This document shows, piece by piece, positions 18,079 through 27,025 of a DNA stretch of 64,000 nucleotides. This DNA comes from AP-15 sp963755435 (lineage in GTDB: Bacteria > Pseudomonadota > Alphaproteobacteria > ATCC43930 > CGMCC-115725), in the NCBI GenBank assembly GCA_963755435.1, contig CAVWJX010000003.1, forward strand, positions 1 to 64,000, written 5' to 3'. The notes beneath the pieces are model-generated. The model worked only from the letters and a program-made list of their open reading frames with translations. It was not told the DNA's origin and did not search any database. A program made the translations under genes and the position numbers. Positions within the stretch are counted from its first letter, which is position 1, and every line of letters begins with the position of its first letter.

Positions 18079-20292
18079 ATGAACTCGTCGGACGTCCTAA
18101 ATTTGGTAACCATGCTTCCATTGCTCGTTGCCGAACGCCCCGAGAGCGATGTCGGCCGTCCGTTCGCGCTTTCCTCCGAGTTCCGCCCGGCTGGCGACCA
18201 ACCGCAGGCGATCGACGAATTGTGTGCCGGGATCGCCCAGGGCGAGCGCGACCAGGTGCTGTTGGGCGTCACCGGCTCGGGCAAGACCTTTACCATGGCG
18301 CAGGTCATCGCCCGTACCGGGCGGCCGGCGATCATCCTCGCGCCCAACAAGACCTTGGCCGCGCAGCTCTACGGCGAGATGAAGAGCTTCTTTCCGGACA
18401 ACGCGGTCGAATACTTCGTCTCCTACTACGATTATTACCAGCCGGAGGCCTATGTCCCGCGCACCGACACCTATGTCGAAAAGGAATCGTCGCTAAACGA
18501 GGAGATCGACCGGATGCGCCATTCGGCGACTCGGGCGATCCTCGAACGCCGCGACGTGATCGTCGTCGCCAGCGTGTCGTGCATCTACGGCATCGGCTCG
18601 GTCGAGACCTATTCGCAGATGGTCCTCTCCCTGGCCCGTGGCGACCGGGTCAACCGCAGCCAATTGCTGGCCCGCTTTGTCGAATTGCAGTACCGGCGCA
18701 ACGATTTGAATTTCGCCCGTGGCGCCTTTCGGGTGCGCGGCGACACGGTCGAGCTGTTCCCGGCGCATTACGAGGATCGCGCCTGGCGCCTGTCGCTGTT
18801 CGGCGACGAGCTCGAGGCGATCCATGAGATCGATCCGTTGACCGGCGAGAAGACCGCCTCGCTGCAATCGATTAAAGTCTACGCCAACAGCCATTACGTG
18901 ACGCCGCGGCCGACCTTGTTGCAGGCGATCGACCAGATCCGGCGCGACCTCAAGCTCCGCCTCGAAGAATTGTATGCCGAGGGCAAGTTGCTGGAGGCGC
19001 AGCGGCTCGAGCAACGCACCACCTACGACCTCGAGATGATCGACGCGACCGGCAGCTGCGCCGGGATCGAGAACTATTCGCGCTATCTGACTGGGCGCAA
19101 GCCGGGCGAGCCGCCACCGACTTTCTTCGAATACATGCCGCGCGATGCGCTGGTCTTTGTCGACGAGAGCCATGTGACGGTGCCGCAACTCGGCGGCATG
19201 TTCCGCGGCGACTGGATGCGCAAGACCACTTTGGCCGAATACGGTTTCCGGCTGCCGTCCTGCACCGACAACCGGCCGCTCAAATTCGAGGAATGGGAGG
19301 CGATGCGCGGCCAGACCGTGTTCGTCTCGGCAACGCCGGGCCCGTGGGAGATGAACCGCGCCGGCGGCGTCTTTGTCGAGCAGATCGTGCGGCCGACCGG
19401 CCTCGTCGACCCGCCCTGCATCATCCGGCCGGTTGACACCCAGGTCGACGACCTGATGGCCGAATGCCGCGACGAGGCGCTGAAGGGTCATCGCGTGCTG
19501 GTCACCACCCTGACCAAGAAGATGGCCGAGGCCCTGACCGAATATCTGCACGAATCCGGGCTCAGGGTGCGCTACATGCATTCCGACGTGGATACCTTGG
19601 AGCGCATCGAGATCATCCGCGACCTGCGGCTTGGCGTGTTCGACGTCTTGATCGGCATCAACCTGTTGCGCGAGGGGCTCGACATCCCGGAATGTGCACT
19701 GATGGCGGTGCTCGACGCCGACAAGGAGGGCTATCTGCGCTCGCGCACCTCGCTGATCCAGACGATCGGCCGCGCGTCGCGGCATATCGACGGCCGAGCC
19801 ATTCTTTATGCCGACCGGATGACTGACAGCCTCAAGGCCGCGATCGAGGAAACCAACCGCCGCCGCGAGAAGCAGCAGGCCTATAATCTCGCGCACGGGA
19901 TCACCCCCGAAGGCATACGCCGCGGCATCGCCGACATCCTCGAAAGCGTCTATGAGCGCGATCACGTGACGATTGGCCTGTCGGAGGGCGAAGCCGCCCA
20001 TTATCAGGGCGCCGATCTCAAAGCGGTGATCGCCGATTTGGAAAAACGGATGCGCGATGCGGCGGCCGATCTCGAATTCGAGGAGGCGGCACGCTTGCGC
20101 GACGAAATCCGCCGGCTGGAACAGGTCGCGCTTGGCCTGCCGATCGCCGCGTCGGGTGCGGGCGGCGCCGGGTCGAACCGGGCCGAAGGCGAGCGCGGGC
20201 GCTCGACCGCGGGCCGGGCCGGCGTCTCGGCGCGCGAGGTGACCCGCGCCAAGATGCGCGCGCGCAAGGAACGCCGTGCCCAGCGCCGCTGA
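18079..20292 (+). CDS. uvrB: Excinuclease ABC subunit B
   Basis: UvrB, 737 residues, is the damage-verification helicase-like subunit of nucleotide excision repair and works with UvrA and UvrC. Clear motifs are Walker A (LLGVTGSGKTFTMA), the beta-hairpin (YYDYYQPEAYVPRTDTYVEK) and the DEAD-box-like VFVDESHVTVPQ. The C-terminal helicase half contains IGINLLREGLDIPE. The UVR domain near residue 660-690 (DLEFEEAARLRDEIRRLE) contacts UvrC. The start at 18079 follows a GGTGGGTGG tract; an in-frame ATG at 18112 is closer to the usual length. The next gene starts 17 bp before its stop. uvrC is two genes downstream, so both repair genes may share regulation. Confidence 0.97.
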   Translation: MNSSDVLNLVTMLPLLVAERPESDVGRPFALSSEFRPAGDQPQAIDELCAGIAQGERDQVLLGVTGSGKTFTMAQVIARTGRPAIILAPNKTLAAQLYGEMKSFFPDNAVEYFVSYYDYYQPEAYVPRTDTYVEKESSLNEEIDRMRHSATRAILERRDVIVVASVSCIYGIGSVETYSQMVLSLARGDRVNRSQLLARFVELQYRRNDLNFARGAFRVRGDTVELFPAHYEDRAWRLSLFGDELEAIHEIDPLTGEKTASLQSIKVYANSHYVTPRPTLLQAIDQIRRDLKLRLEELYAEGKLLEAQRLEQRTTYDLEMIDATGSCAGIENYSRYLTGRKPGEPPPTFFEYMPRDALVFVDESHVTVPQLGGMFRGDWMRKTTLAEYGFRLPSCTDNRPLKFEEWEAMRGQTVFVSATPGPWEMNRAGGVFVEQIVRPTGLVDPPCIIRPVDTQVDDLMAECRDEALKGHRVLVTTLTKKMAEALTEYLHESGLRVRYMHSDVDTLERIEIIRDLRLGVFDVLIGINLLREGLDIPECALMAVLDADKEGYLRSRTSLIQTIGRASRHIDGRAILYADRMTDSLKAAIEETNRRREKQQAYNLAHGITPEGIRRGIADILESVYERDHVTIGLSEGEAAHYQGADLKAVIADLEKRMRDAAADLEFEEAARLRDEIRRLEQVALGLPIAASGAGGAGSNRAEGERGRSTAGRAGVSAREVTRAKMRARKERRAQRR

Positions 20293-21130
20293 CGCCGAGG
20301 AGATTGCCGCCCAGCGCGCCGGCGCCGGTCTTGAAGCGGCGGACGAGGCCAACGGGGCATTGCCGACGGCGCCGGTGCCGAGGGTGGCGCTGGTTACCGG
20401 CGGCGCCCAGCGGATCGGTCGGGCTTTGGCCCTGGCGCTGGCCGAGGACGGCTTTGCCGTCGCGGTTCACTATCACCGCTCGCGCGCGGCGGCCGAAGCC
20501 GTGGTCGAGGCGATCCGAGGCCGGGGCGGCGCGGCCTTGGCGCTCGGCGCCGATCTTGCCGACGAAGACGCGGTGCGCCGCCTGCTGCCGCAAGCCGAGC
20601 AGGCATTCGGGTCCGTCGGGGTTCTCGTCAACAATGCCGCGGTGTTTGGCGACGACACGGTGGTGACCGCGACCCGCGGCAGCTGGGATCTGCATCTGGC
20701 GGTCAATCTGCGGGCGCCGTTCGTGCTGATCCAGAACCTGGCGGCGCGGCTGCCGGCCGAAGCGGGCGGGGTCGTGATCAACATGCTGGACGAGCGGGTC
20801 TGGTCGCTGACGCCGTACTTTGTCTCCTATACGCTGGCGAAGGCCGGGCTGTGGACCTTGACCCAGACCCTGGCCTTGGCGCTGGCCCCGCGCATCCGGG
20901 TCAACGGCATCGGTCCCGGCCCGACCCTGCCGAGCCCGCGCCAAACCCCGGAGCAATTCGTCCGGCAGCGGGCAATGACGCCACTCGGCCGCGGCACCAG
21001 CCCGCAGGAGATCGCGGCGGCGCTGCGCTATATTATCTCGGCGCCGGCGTTGACCGGGCAAATGATCGCCCTTGACGGCGGCCAGCATCTGGGATGGGGC
21101 CAGTCGCACCGGCCCGCGTTGCTCGAGTAG
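20276..21130 (+). CDS. Short-chain dehydrogenase/reductase, pteridine-reductase-like
   Basis: This 284-residue NAD(P)-dependent reductase has all the classical SDR motifs. These are the cofactor site VTGGAQRIGRA at about residues 40-50, LVNNAAVF near 120, and the catalytic Tyr-Lys in SYTLAKAGL near 185. An arginine in the glycine motif (GGAQRIGR) and the general length recall bacterial pteridine reductases such as FolM. The assignment to pterin substrates is only a suggestion. It starts at a GTG inside the end of uvrB. In related alphaproteobacteria I recall an SDR gene upstream of uvrC, which fits this order. Confidence 0.8.
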   Translation: MPSAADAEEIAAQRAGAGLEAADEANGALPTAPVPRVALVTGGAQRIGRALALALAEDGFAVAVHYHRSRAAAEAVVEAIRGRGGAALALGADLADEDAVRRLLPQAEQAFGSVGVLVNNAAVFGDDTVVTATRGSWDLHLAVNLRAPFVLIQNLAARLPAEAGGVVINMLDERVWSLTPYFVSYTLAKAGLWTLTQTLALALAPRIRVNGIGPGPTLPSPRQTPEQFVRQRAMTPLGRGTSPQEIAAALRYIISAPALTGQMIALDGGQHLGWGQSHRPALLE

Positions 21131-21470
21131 CGAGTTCGCCGGATCGGCGAGCCAGACCCTTGCAGCAGCGGCCGGCAAGCACCGGAAGCGGTCGCAAACC
21201 GGCTTCGCGCTCCAGTCGCGGCGGCAATTTGTTCACAGCGACAATGACGATTGTGCGACAATCGGTTAGGCGTTCCACCGGCCTTTGTGCAGCGGAAGGT
21301 TAACCATCCTGGGAAAAAATTTACGCTGAATCAATGATATACGGACATGCTTATTTATTAGGCAACCAGAGCAACTCTAGGCCGGGCTGGATTCCGGCGT
21401 TGGCGAGCCCGATTTTTCAACAAGGTTGTCCACAGATTTGGTGGATATCGTCGCAGCGGATTGATTCGGC
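21131..21470. other. Intergenic, 340 bp, with a 7-bp palindrome
   Basis: This stretch between the SDR gene and uvrC holds no convincing coding frame. CGATTGT at 21248-21254 and ACAATCG at 21258-21264 form a perfect inverted repeat with a 3-base spacer. It could be an operator or a weak hairpin; no T-run follows, so a terminator is unlikely. The segment 21300-21360 is distinctly AT-rich and is the best place for the uvrC-operon promoter. Confidence 0.5.
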
Positions 21471-23726
21471 ATGGCAGCCCAACCGGTTGACGAAGCACTG
21501 ACGAAAATTTCGCCGCCGCCGATGCCGCGCCGCCACTCGCGCCGCGCCAAGCCGCCGCCGATGGACCCGCGCCGGGCGCCCGCCGGGGTCGCGGCCGGCC
21601 CGCTGCCCGAACCGGTTTGCGGGCTGCCAACGCCTGGAGCAGAAACCGCCCCGGTGGGGCCCGCCGACCCCGCGCCGGAGACGCAGACCGCGCCGGAGAT
21701 GCAGACCGCTGGCGGCATCGCCGCCGGGGTCGCGGTGATCCGCGGCGCGCTGCGGACCATGCCGGCGACGCCCGGCGTCTACCGCATGCTCGACCGCCAC
21801 GGCGACGCGCTCTATGTCGGCAAGGCGCGCAGCCTGAGGAGCCGGGTACAGAATTATGCCCACCCGGCGGCGTTGTCGAACCGGCTGCGGCGCATGATCG
21901 CCGAAACCGCGGCGCTGGAGATCGTCTCGACCCATACCGAGGCGGAAGCGCTGCTGCTCGAATGCAACCTGATCAAGCGGCTGATGCCGCGCTTCAACGT
22001 GCTGCTGCGCGACGACAAATCGTTCCCGCTGATTCATCTGACCGCCGACCACGACTTTCCGCAGCTGACCAAACATCGCGGTGCAAAAAACCACGGCGGC
22101 AGCTATTTCGGCCCGTTCGCCTCGGCCGGCGCCGTTAACCGCACCCTGATCACCTTGCAAAAGGCGTTTCTGTTACGTTCGTGCAGCGACAGCATCTTCG
22201 CCAACCGCACCCGGCCGTGCCTGTTGCATCAGATCAAGCGATGCAGTGCGCCATGTGTCGGCCGTATCAGCCGTGAGGATTACGCCGGCCTGATCGAGCA
22301 GGCACATGCCTTTCTGTCAGGCGGCAGCGGTGCGGTGCAGCGACGGCTGGCGACCGAGATGCAGGCCGCGGCGGCGGCGCTCGACTTCGAGGCCGCGGGG
22401 CTGATCCGCGACCGCATCCGCGCCTTGTCCATGGTCCAGGGCCATCAGGACATCCACGTGCCGGGGGTCGTCGATGCCGATTTGATCGCGGCCTATCAGC
22501 AGGGTGGGCAGACCTGCATCCAGGTGTTTTTCTTTCGCGGTGGTCAGAACTGGGGCAATCGCGCCTACTTCCCCAGCCACGACCGCCAGCTATCGGTCGA
22601 GGAGGTGCTGACCGCGTTTGTCGGCCAGTTCTATGACAACCGGCCAAAGCCGCCGACGATCCTGCTCAGCCATCGCCTGGTCGAGCACGAACTTGTGGCC
22701 GAAGCGTTGTCGCTGGGTGGCGGACGGATCGTCCTGGCGGTCCCGCAGCGCGGCGACAAGAAGAAGCTGATCGAGCGCATCGCCGCGGCCGCCCGCGAGG
22801 CGCTCGGCCGGCGGCTCGCCGAAAGCGCCTCGCAGCGCCGGCTGCTCGATGGGGTCGCCGCCGCCCTTGGCCTCGACGCGGCCCCGAACCGTATCGAGGT
22901 CTACGACAACAGTCATATCCAGGGCACCAACGCAGTCGGCGCGATGATCGTCGCCGGCCCCGACGGGCTGATCAAGAACGCCTATCGCAAATTCACGATC
23001 CGCGGCGGCGCTGGGCAAATTGCCGCTCAGCGCCTCGAGGCCGATGCGGCGGAGCACCCCCGCCCTAACCCGCCGACGAATGCGGAGGAGGAAAGAGTGG
23101 CGGCGGCGTCGCGAGAGCGACCGACCCGAGAGGTCCGCGGCGCGGACCTCGCACCAGAAGCGGCCGGTGAAACGGAACCTATCGCCGGCGGCGACGATTA
23201 CGCGATGATGCGCGAAGTGTTGCAGCGGCGATTTGGCCGTGCGCTGCGGGAAGATCCCGAGCGCGCGCGGGGAAGCTGGCCCGACCTCGTGCTGATCGAT
23301 GGCGGGCTGGGGCAGCTCAACATCGCGCAGGGAGTGCTCGACGAACTCGGCATCAGCGACGTCGCGATCGTCGGCATTGCCAAGGGGCCCGAGCGCAACG
23401 CCGGCCGCGAGCGCTTTTTCTTGCCGGGTCGTCGGCCATTCTCGCTCGACCCGCGCGATCCGGTGCTTTACTTCCTGCAGCGGCTGCGCGACGAGGCGCA
23501 CCGGTTTGCCATCGGCACCCACCGCGCCCGGCGAGCAAAGGCGATCGGGCATTCGCCGCTCGACGAGATCGCCGGGATCGGCGCCCGGCGCAAGCAGGCG
23601 TTGCTGCACCATTTCGGCTCGGCGCGCACGGTCGCCCGCGCCGGATTGGGAGAGCTCGAGCGCGTCGACGGCATCAGCAAAACCGTCGCAAAAAAGATTT
23701 ATGATCATTTTCATGTCGATGAGTAA
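21471..23726 (+). CDS. uvrC: Excinuclease ABC subunit C, with an in-frame repeat-like insert
   Basis: UvrC makes both incisions in nucleotide excision repair. At 751 residues it is longer than the usual 600-650. An extra N-terminal tail of about 90 residues, rich in Pro and Ala, precedes the GIY-YIG nuclease (GVYRMLDRHGDALYVGKARS). The UVR motif lies near residue 300. The RNase H-like second nuclease includes EVYDNSHIQGTNAVGAMIV. Between YRKFTIR (about residue 513) and GGDDYAMMREV (about 573) there is an insert of roughly 60 residues not expected in UvrC. Its DNA contains perfect hairpins. The C-terminal helix-hairpin-helix pair ends KTVAKKIYDHFHVDE. The stop overlaps the pgsA start. Confidence 0.95.
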   Translation: MAAQPVDEALTKISPPPMPRRHSRRAKPPPMDPRRAPAGVAAGPLPEPVCGLPTPGAETAPVGPADPAPETQTAPEMQTAGGIAAGVAVIRGALRTMPATPGVYRMLDRHGDALYVGKARSLRSRVQNYAHPAALSNRLRRMIAETAALEIVSTHTEAEALLLECNLIKRLMPRFNVLLRDDKSFPLIHLTADHDFPQLTKHRGAKNHGGSYFGPFASAGAVNRTLITLQKAFLLRSCSDSIFANRTRPCLLHQIKRCSAPCVGRISREDYAGLIEQAHAFLSGGSGAVQRRLATEMQAAAAALDFEAAGLIRDRIRALSMVQGHQDIHVPGVVDADLIAAYQQGGQTCIQVFFFRGGQNWGNRAYFPSHDRQLSVEEVLTAFVGQFYDNRPKPPTILLSHRLVEHELVAEALSLGGGRIVLAVPQRGDKKKLIERIAAAAREALGRRLAESASQRRLLDGVAAALGLDAAPNRIEVYDNSHIQGTNAVGAMIVAGPDGLIKNAYRKFTIRGGAGQIAAQRLEADAAEHPRPNPPTNAEEERVAAASRERPTREVRGADLAPEAAGETEPIAGGDDYAMMREVLQRRFGRALREDPERARGSWPDLVLIDGGLGQLNIAQGVLDELGISDVAIVGIAKGPERNAGRERFFLPGRRPFSLDPRDPVLYFLQRLRDEAHRFAIGTHRARRAKAIGHSPLDEIAGIGARRKQALLHHFGSARTVARAGLGELERVDGISKTVAKKIYDHFHVDE
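23010..23190 (+). repeat. Palindrome-bearing insert inside uvrC
   Basis: This roughly 180-bp stretch interrupts the conserved UvrC sequence in frame. It contains GAGGTCCGC-GGC-GCGGACCTC at 23130-23150, a perfect 9-bp stem with a 3-base loop, and GTCGC-GAGA-GCGAC at 23108-23121. The segment CACCCCCGCCCTAACCCGCC near 23055 resembles a common intergenic repeat of alphaproteobacteria. The boundaries are judged from where UvrC conservation stops and resumes. Confidence 0.65.
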
Positions 23727-24369
23727 GATGCCGTCTGATCGCCCCGGCCGCCGGGAGGCCCGCGTGCCGCTGACCAGCCTGCCGAACCTGTTGACCCTGT
23801 CGCGCATCCTGGCGATCCCGGTGGTGATCGCGAGCTTCTACGTCCCTGGCGACTACGCGCGCTGGTTTGCTTGCGCGCTGTTTTCGGCCGCTGGGGTGAC
23901 CGACTGGCTCGACGGCCACATGGCGCGACGCTGGCAGCAGCAATCGGAAATCGGCCGCTTTCTCGATCCGATCGCCGATAAATTGCTGGTCTCGGCGACC
24001 TTGTTCATGCTGACGACGTTCGGCAGGCTGTCGGCGGCGGCGGTGTTTCCGGCCTTGGTCATTCTGTGCCGCGAAATCCTGGTTTCGGGGCTGCGCGAAT
24101 ATCTTGCCGGGCTGCGCGTCGGCGTGCCGGTGTCGCGGCTGGCCAAGTGGAAAACCTTGATCCAGATGGTGGCGATCGGCTTTCTGATTGTTGGCAATGC
24201 CGGCCCGGCGGTTTTACCGGTCGCCGCGATCGGCGAGAGCTTGCTGTGGGTCGCGGCGGTCTTGACCCTGGTGACCGGGTACGACTATCTGCGCGCCGGG
24301 CTGCCGCACATCACCCGTTCGCCGCGCGCCGATGCGATCGGCCGCGGCAAATCCCGCAAGCCGGCCTAG
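23719..24369 (+). CDS. pgsA: CDP-diacylglycerol-glycerol-3-phosphate 3-phosphatidyltransferase
   Basis: PgsA, 216 residues, makes phosphatidylglycerol phosphate, the committed step to phosphatidylglycerol and cardiolipin, in the inner membrane. The CDP-alcohol phosphotransferase signature D-G-x2-A-R-x8-G-x3-D-x3-D is complete in LDGHMARRWQQQSEIGRFLD followed by PIADK. Several hydrophobic segments span the rest. The start is taken at 23719, where ATGAGTAA overlaps the uvrC stop; an ATG at 23713 is equally in frame. uvrC-pgsA coupling is widespread in proteobacteria. The molybdenum cofactor genes follow at once. Confidence 0.95.
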   Translation: MSKMPSDRPGRREARVPLTSLPNLLTLSRILAIPVVIASFYVPGDYARWFACALFSAAGVTDWLDGHMARRWQQQSEIGRFLDPIADKLLVSATLFMLTTFGRLSAAAVFPALVILCREILVSGLREYLAGLRVGVPVSRLAKWKTLIQMVAIGFLIVGNAGPAVLPVAAIGESLLWVAAVLTLVTGYDYLRAGLPHITRSPRADAIGRGKSRKPA

Positions 24370-24426
24370 GCGCGCATTGCGCCGCCCGGCTCCAGCCCCC
24401 AAGTGATCTCGCAGCGACCCGCGGCG

Positions 24427-24936
24427 ATGCGCATCTTTGGCCTCGCCGGCTGGAGCGGCAGCGGCAAAACCACTCTGATGACGGCACTGATTCCCGAATT
24501 CGTCGCCCGCGGCATTACCGTATCGACCATCAAGCATGCCCATCACGCCTTTGACGTCGATCAGCCGGGCAAGGATTCCTGGCGCCATCGCCAGGCCGGT
24601 GCGAGCGAGGTCATGGTCGTCTCGGAACGCCGCTGGGCGCTGATGCACGAGTTGCGCGGCGACCCGGAGCCCGGGCTCGACGAGCTGGCGGCACGGATCA
24701 CCCCGGTCGATCTGCTGCTGGTCGAGGGGTTCAAGCATCACCCGCATCCGAAGCTCGAGATCTACCGTGCGGCGCTGGGCAAACCGCCATTGCACCCCGA
24801 CGACCCCTATGTAGTCGCGGTCGCCTGCGATGAGGAATTGCCCGGGCTGGTTCTGCCCTGCCTGCCGCTCGCCGATGCCGCGGCGATCGCCGAGTTCATC
24901 CTTGGCTGCGATGCGCAGAGCCGATGGCCCAGCTGA
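24427..24936 (+). CDS. mobB: Molybdopterin-guanine dinucleotide biosynthesis protein B
   Basis: MobB, 169 residues, is a small P-loop GTPase that helps MobA attach GMP to molybdopterin. The P-loop is GWSGSGKTTLM at the very N-terminus. The family motif STIKHAHHAFDVDQPGKDSW follows, then RHRQAGASEV and the VDLLLVEGFKHHPHPKLEIY region. I start at the ATG at 24427, which puts MRIFGLAGWSGSGKTT first; a GTG at 24403 is a longer option. The end overlaps moeA by 13 bp. No mobA is visible in the window. Confidence 0.93.
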   Translation: MRIFGLAGWSGSGKTTLMTALIPEFVARGITVSTIKHAHHAFDVDQPGKDSWRHRQAGASEVMVVSERRWALMHELRGDPEPGLDELAARITPVDLLLVEGFKHHPHPKLEIYRAALGKPPLHPDDPYVVAVACDEELPGLVLPCLPLADAAAIAEFILGCDAQSRWPS

Positions 24937-26177
24937 GCGACGATTGCTTCGCCTTTGGCGGTGCTCTGCTGAGCGTCGACGAGGCGCTCGCCCGGATCGA
25001 GGCGCGCGTGGTGCCAGTGGTCGAGACGCAGACGGTTCGGCTCGCCGACGCCCGCGGCCGGATCCTGGCGCACGATCTCGACGCCGGGATGGACCTGCCG
25101 CCGCATGCCAACAGCGCGGTCGACGGCTATGCCGTGGCCCATGCCGATTTGTTGCCTGATCGGGAAACCGAACTGCCGGTCGGCGGCCGGGCGGCGGCCG
25201 GCCACCCGCTCGACCGCGCGCTGCATCGTGGTGAGGCGATCCGCATCTTTACCGGCGCGCCGATGCCGGCGGGCGCCGATACCGTGCTGATGCAGGAAGA
25301 CTGCGTCGCCGCCGCCGGCCGGGTTCGGCTGAAGCCTGGCATCGTCAAGGGCGCTAACTGCCGCGCCGCCGGCGAGGACATCGCCAAGGGTGCGCTGGCG
25401 CTGGCCGCCGGGCGGCGCCTTGGGCCGGCCGATCTCGGCCTCGCCGCGGCGCTCGGCAATGATCAACTGCCGGTTTTCCGCCGGTTGCGGGTGGCCCTGC
25501 TGTCGACCGGCGACGAGGTGCGCGAGCCGGGCACGGCCTTGTCGCCGGGCGCGATCTATGATGCCAACCGCTTCATGCTGCGGGCATTTCTCGAGGGCCT
25601 CGGCTGCGTCGTCAGCGATCTCGGCATTTTGCCCGACCGCGAGACGGCGCTTGTCAACGCGCTCACCGTCGCCGGCAGCGAGCACGATCTGATCGTGACC
25701 TCGGGCGGGGTGTCGACCGGCGATGAGGATCACGTCAAGGGCGCCATCGAGCGTCTCGGTGAGCTTCATTTCTGGCGGCTGACGATCAAGCCGGGTCGGC
25801 CGGTGGCGCTCGGCCGGGTCGGCGCGGTGCCGCTGATCGGGCTGCCCGGCAATCCGGTCGCGGCGGTCGTGACCTTTGCCGTCCTCGCCCGGCCGTTGAT
25901 CCTCAAGCTCGCCGGCGCCGCGGCCTCGCCGCCGCGGATGTTTCCGGTGCAAGCCGGCTTTGGCTATCGCAAAAAGCCCGGCCGGCGCGAATATCTGCGG
26001 GCACGGCTCGAGCGCGACGGCGACCGGGTGGTGGCCCTTAAATATCCTCGCGACGGTGCCGGCATCCTGTCCTCGATCGTTCATTCGGAGGGGCTCGTCG
26101 TGATCGGCGAGGCAGTCAGCGACTTCGTTGCGGGGTCAGTCGTCGATTTCCTGCCCTTTGCCGAGGTGACCGGGTGA
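24924..26177 (+). CDS. moeA: Molybdopterin molybdenumtransferase MoeA
   Basis: MoeA, 417 residues, inserts molybdate into adenylated molybdopterin to form active cofactor. Characteristic parts are PPHANSAVDGYAV near residue 55-70, IFTGAPMPAGADTVLMQED near 110-125, the cofactor-binding stretch VTSGGVSTGDEDHVKGAIE near 255, and LPGNPVAAVVTF near 310. Start and end overlap the neighbouring genes (mobB and moaD), indicating one tightly packed operon with translational coupling. Nothing unusual was seen in the conserved residues. Confidence 0.96.
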   Translation: MAQLSDDCFAFGGALLSVDEALARIEARVVPVVETQTVRLADARGRILAHDLDAGMDLPPHANSAVDGYAVAHADLLPDRETELPVGGRAAAGHPLDRALHRGEAIRIFTGAPMPAGADTVLMQEDCVAAAGRVRLKPGIVKGANCRAAGEDIAKGALALAAGRRLGPADLGLAAALGNDQLPVFRRLRVALLSTGDEVREPGTALSPGAIYDANRFMLRAFLEGLGCVVSDLGILPDRETALVNALTVAGSEHDLIVTSGGVSTGDEDHVKGAIERLGELHFWRLTIKPGRPVALGRVGAVPLIGLPGNPVAAVVTFAVLARPLILKLAGAAASPPRMFPVQAGFGYRKKPGRREYLRARLERDGDRVVALKYPRDGAGILSSIVHSEGLVVIGEAVSDFVAGSVVDFLPFAEVTG

Positions 26178-26425
26178 AGCTCCTCTATTTCGCCTGGCTG
26201 CGCGCGCGCATCGGCATCGCCGAGGAGGAGGTGGCCTTGCCGCCCGAGGTGCGCGACGTCGCCGGATTGCTCGACTGGCTGCGCGGGCGCGGCGGCGGTC
26301 ATGCCGCGGCGTTGCAGAACACGGCGATCGTCCGCGTTGCCGTCAATCAAGACTATGTCGGCCTCGATCACCCGGTGCGCGATCGCGACGAAATTGCGAT
26401 CTTTCCGCCGGTTACTGGAGGATGA
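26174..26425 (+). CDS. moaD: Molybdopterin synthase sulfur carrier subunit MoaD
   Basis: A ubiquitin-like sulphur carrier of 83 residues. It ends in the required Gly-Gly (IFPPVTGG), which is activated by adenylation and carries the thiocarboxylate used by MoaE. It starts with GTG overlapping the moeA stop (GTGA), so it is translationally coupled. The N-terminal MKLLYFAWLRARIG is typical. The moaE start follows 5 bp after the stop. Confidence 0.95.
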   Translation: MKLLYFAWLRARIGIAEEEVALPPEVRDVAGLLDWLRGRGGGHAAALQNTAIVRVAVNQDYVGLDHPVRDRDEIAIFPPVTGG

Positions 26426-26429
26426 AGCG

Positions 26430-26918
26430 ATGATCCGGGTGCAGCGCGAGGATTTCGATATCGGCCTCGAGCTCGCCCGACTTGCCGGCGGCAATCACCG
26501 GATCGGGGGCATCGCCAGCTTCATCGGCCTGGTGCGCGACATGTCGCTGGACGGGGGCGAGACCGGTGGCGGCCGGGTCTCGGCGCTGACCCTCGAACAC
26601 TATCCTGGCATGACCGAGAAAAAGCTCGCCGAGATCGAGCTCGAGGCGCACCGCCGCTGGCCGCTCGACGCCTCGCTAATCATCCACCGCTATGGCCGGC
26701 TCGAACCCGGCGACCGCATCGTGCTGGTCGCCACCGCCTCGCCGCACCGCGAAGCGGCACTCGCCGCCTGCAATTTCCTGATCGACTGGCTCAAGACCGA
26801 CGCTCCGTTTTGGAAGAGCGAGGCGACACCGCAGGGCGAGCGCTGGGTCGAAGCCCGCGCCACCGACGATGCGGCCAAGGCACGCTGGTGCGCCAATCCC
26901 GAGCCGTCTAGACGCTAG
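26430..26918 (+). CDS. moaE: Molybdopterin synthase catalytic subunit MoaE
   Basis: MoaE, 162 residues, together with two MoaD molecules adds the dithiolene sulphurs to precursor Z. Family hallmarks are GGIASFIGLVRDM near the N-terminus, LEHYPGMTEKKLAEIE, the HRYGRLEPGD segment, and the Lys-containing active-site stretch DWLKTDAPFWKSE near the C-terminus. It is the last gene of the uvrC-pgsA-mobB-moeA-moaD-moaE run. The precursor-forming genes moaA and moaC are not in the window. Confidence 0.95.
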   Translation: MIRVQREDFDIGLELARLAGGNHRIGGIASFIGLVRDMSLDGGETGGGRVSALTLEHYPGMTEKKLAEIELEAHRRWPLDASLIIHRYGRLEPGDRIVLVATASPHREAALAACNFLIDWLKTDAPFWKSEATPQGERWVEARATDDAAKARWCANPEPSRR

Positions 26919-27025
26919 ACCCGACGGAACCGGCCTTTAAGACCCCGCGTTTGGCAGCCGAAGGAATATTCCTTCTCGCGCTGTCGAGCACTGCGGGTGC
27001 TCCGGGCGCCTTTCCGGAGAGGCAA

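Noticed and set aside
18493..20352. Long minus-strand frame opposite uvrB (619 codons)
   Set aside because: Antisense shadow of uvrB with no recognisable domains.
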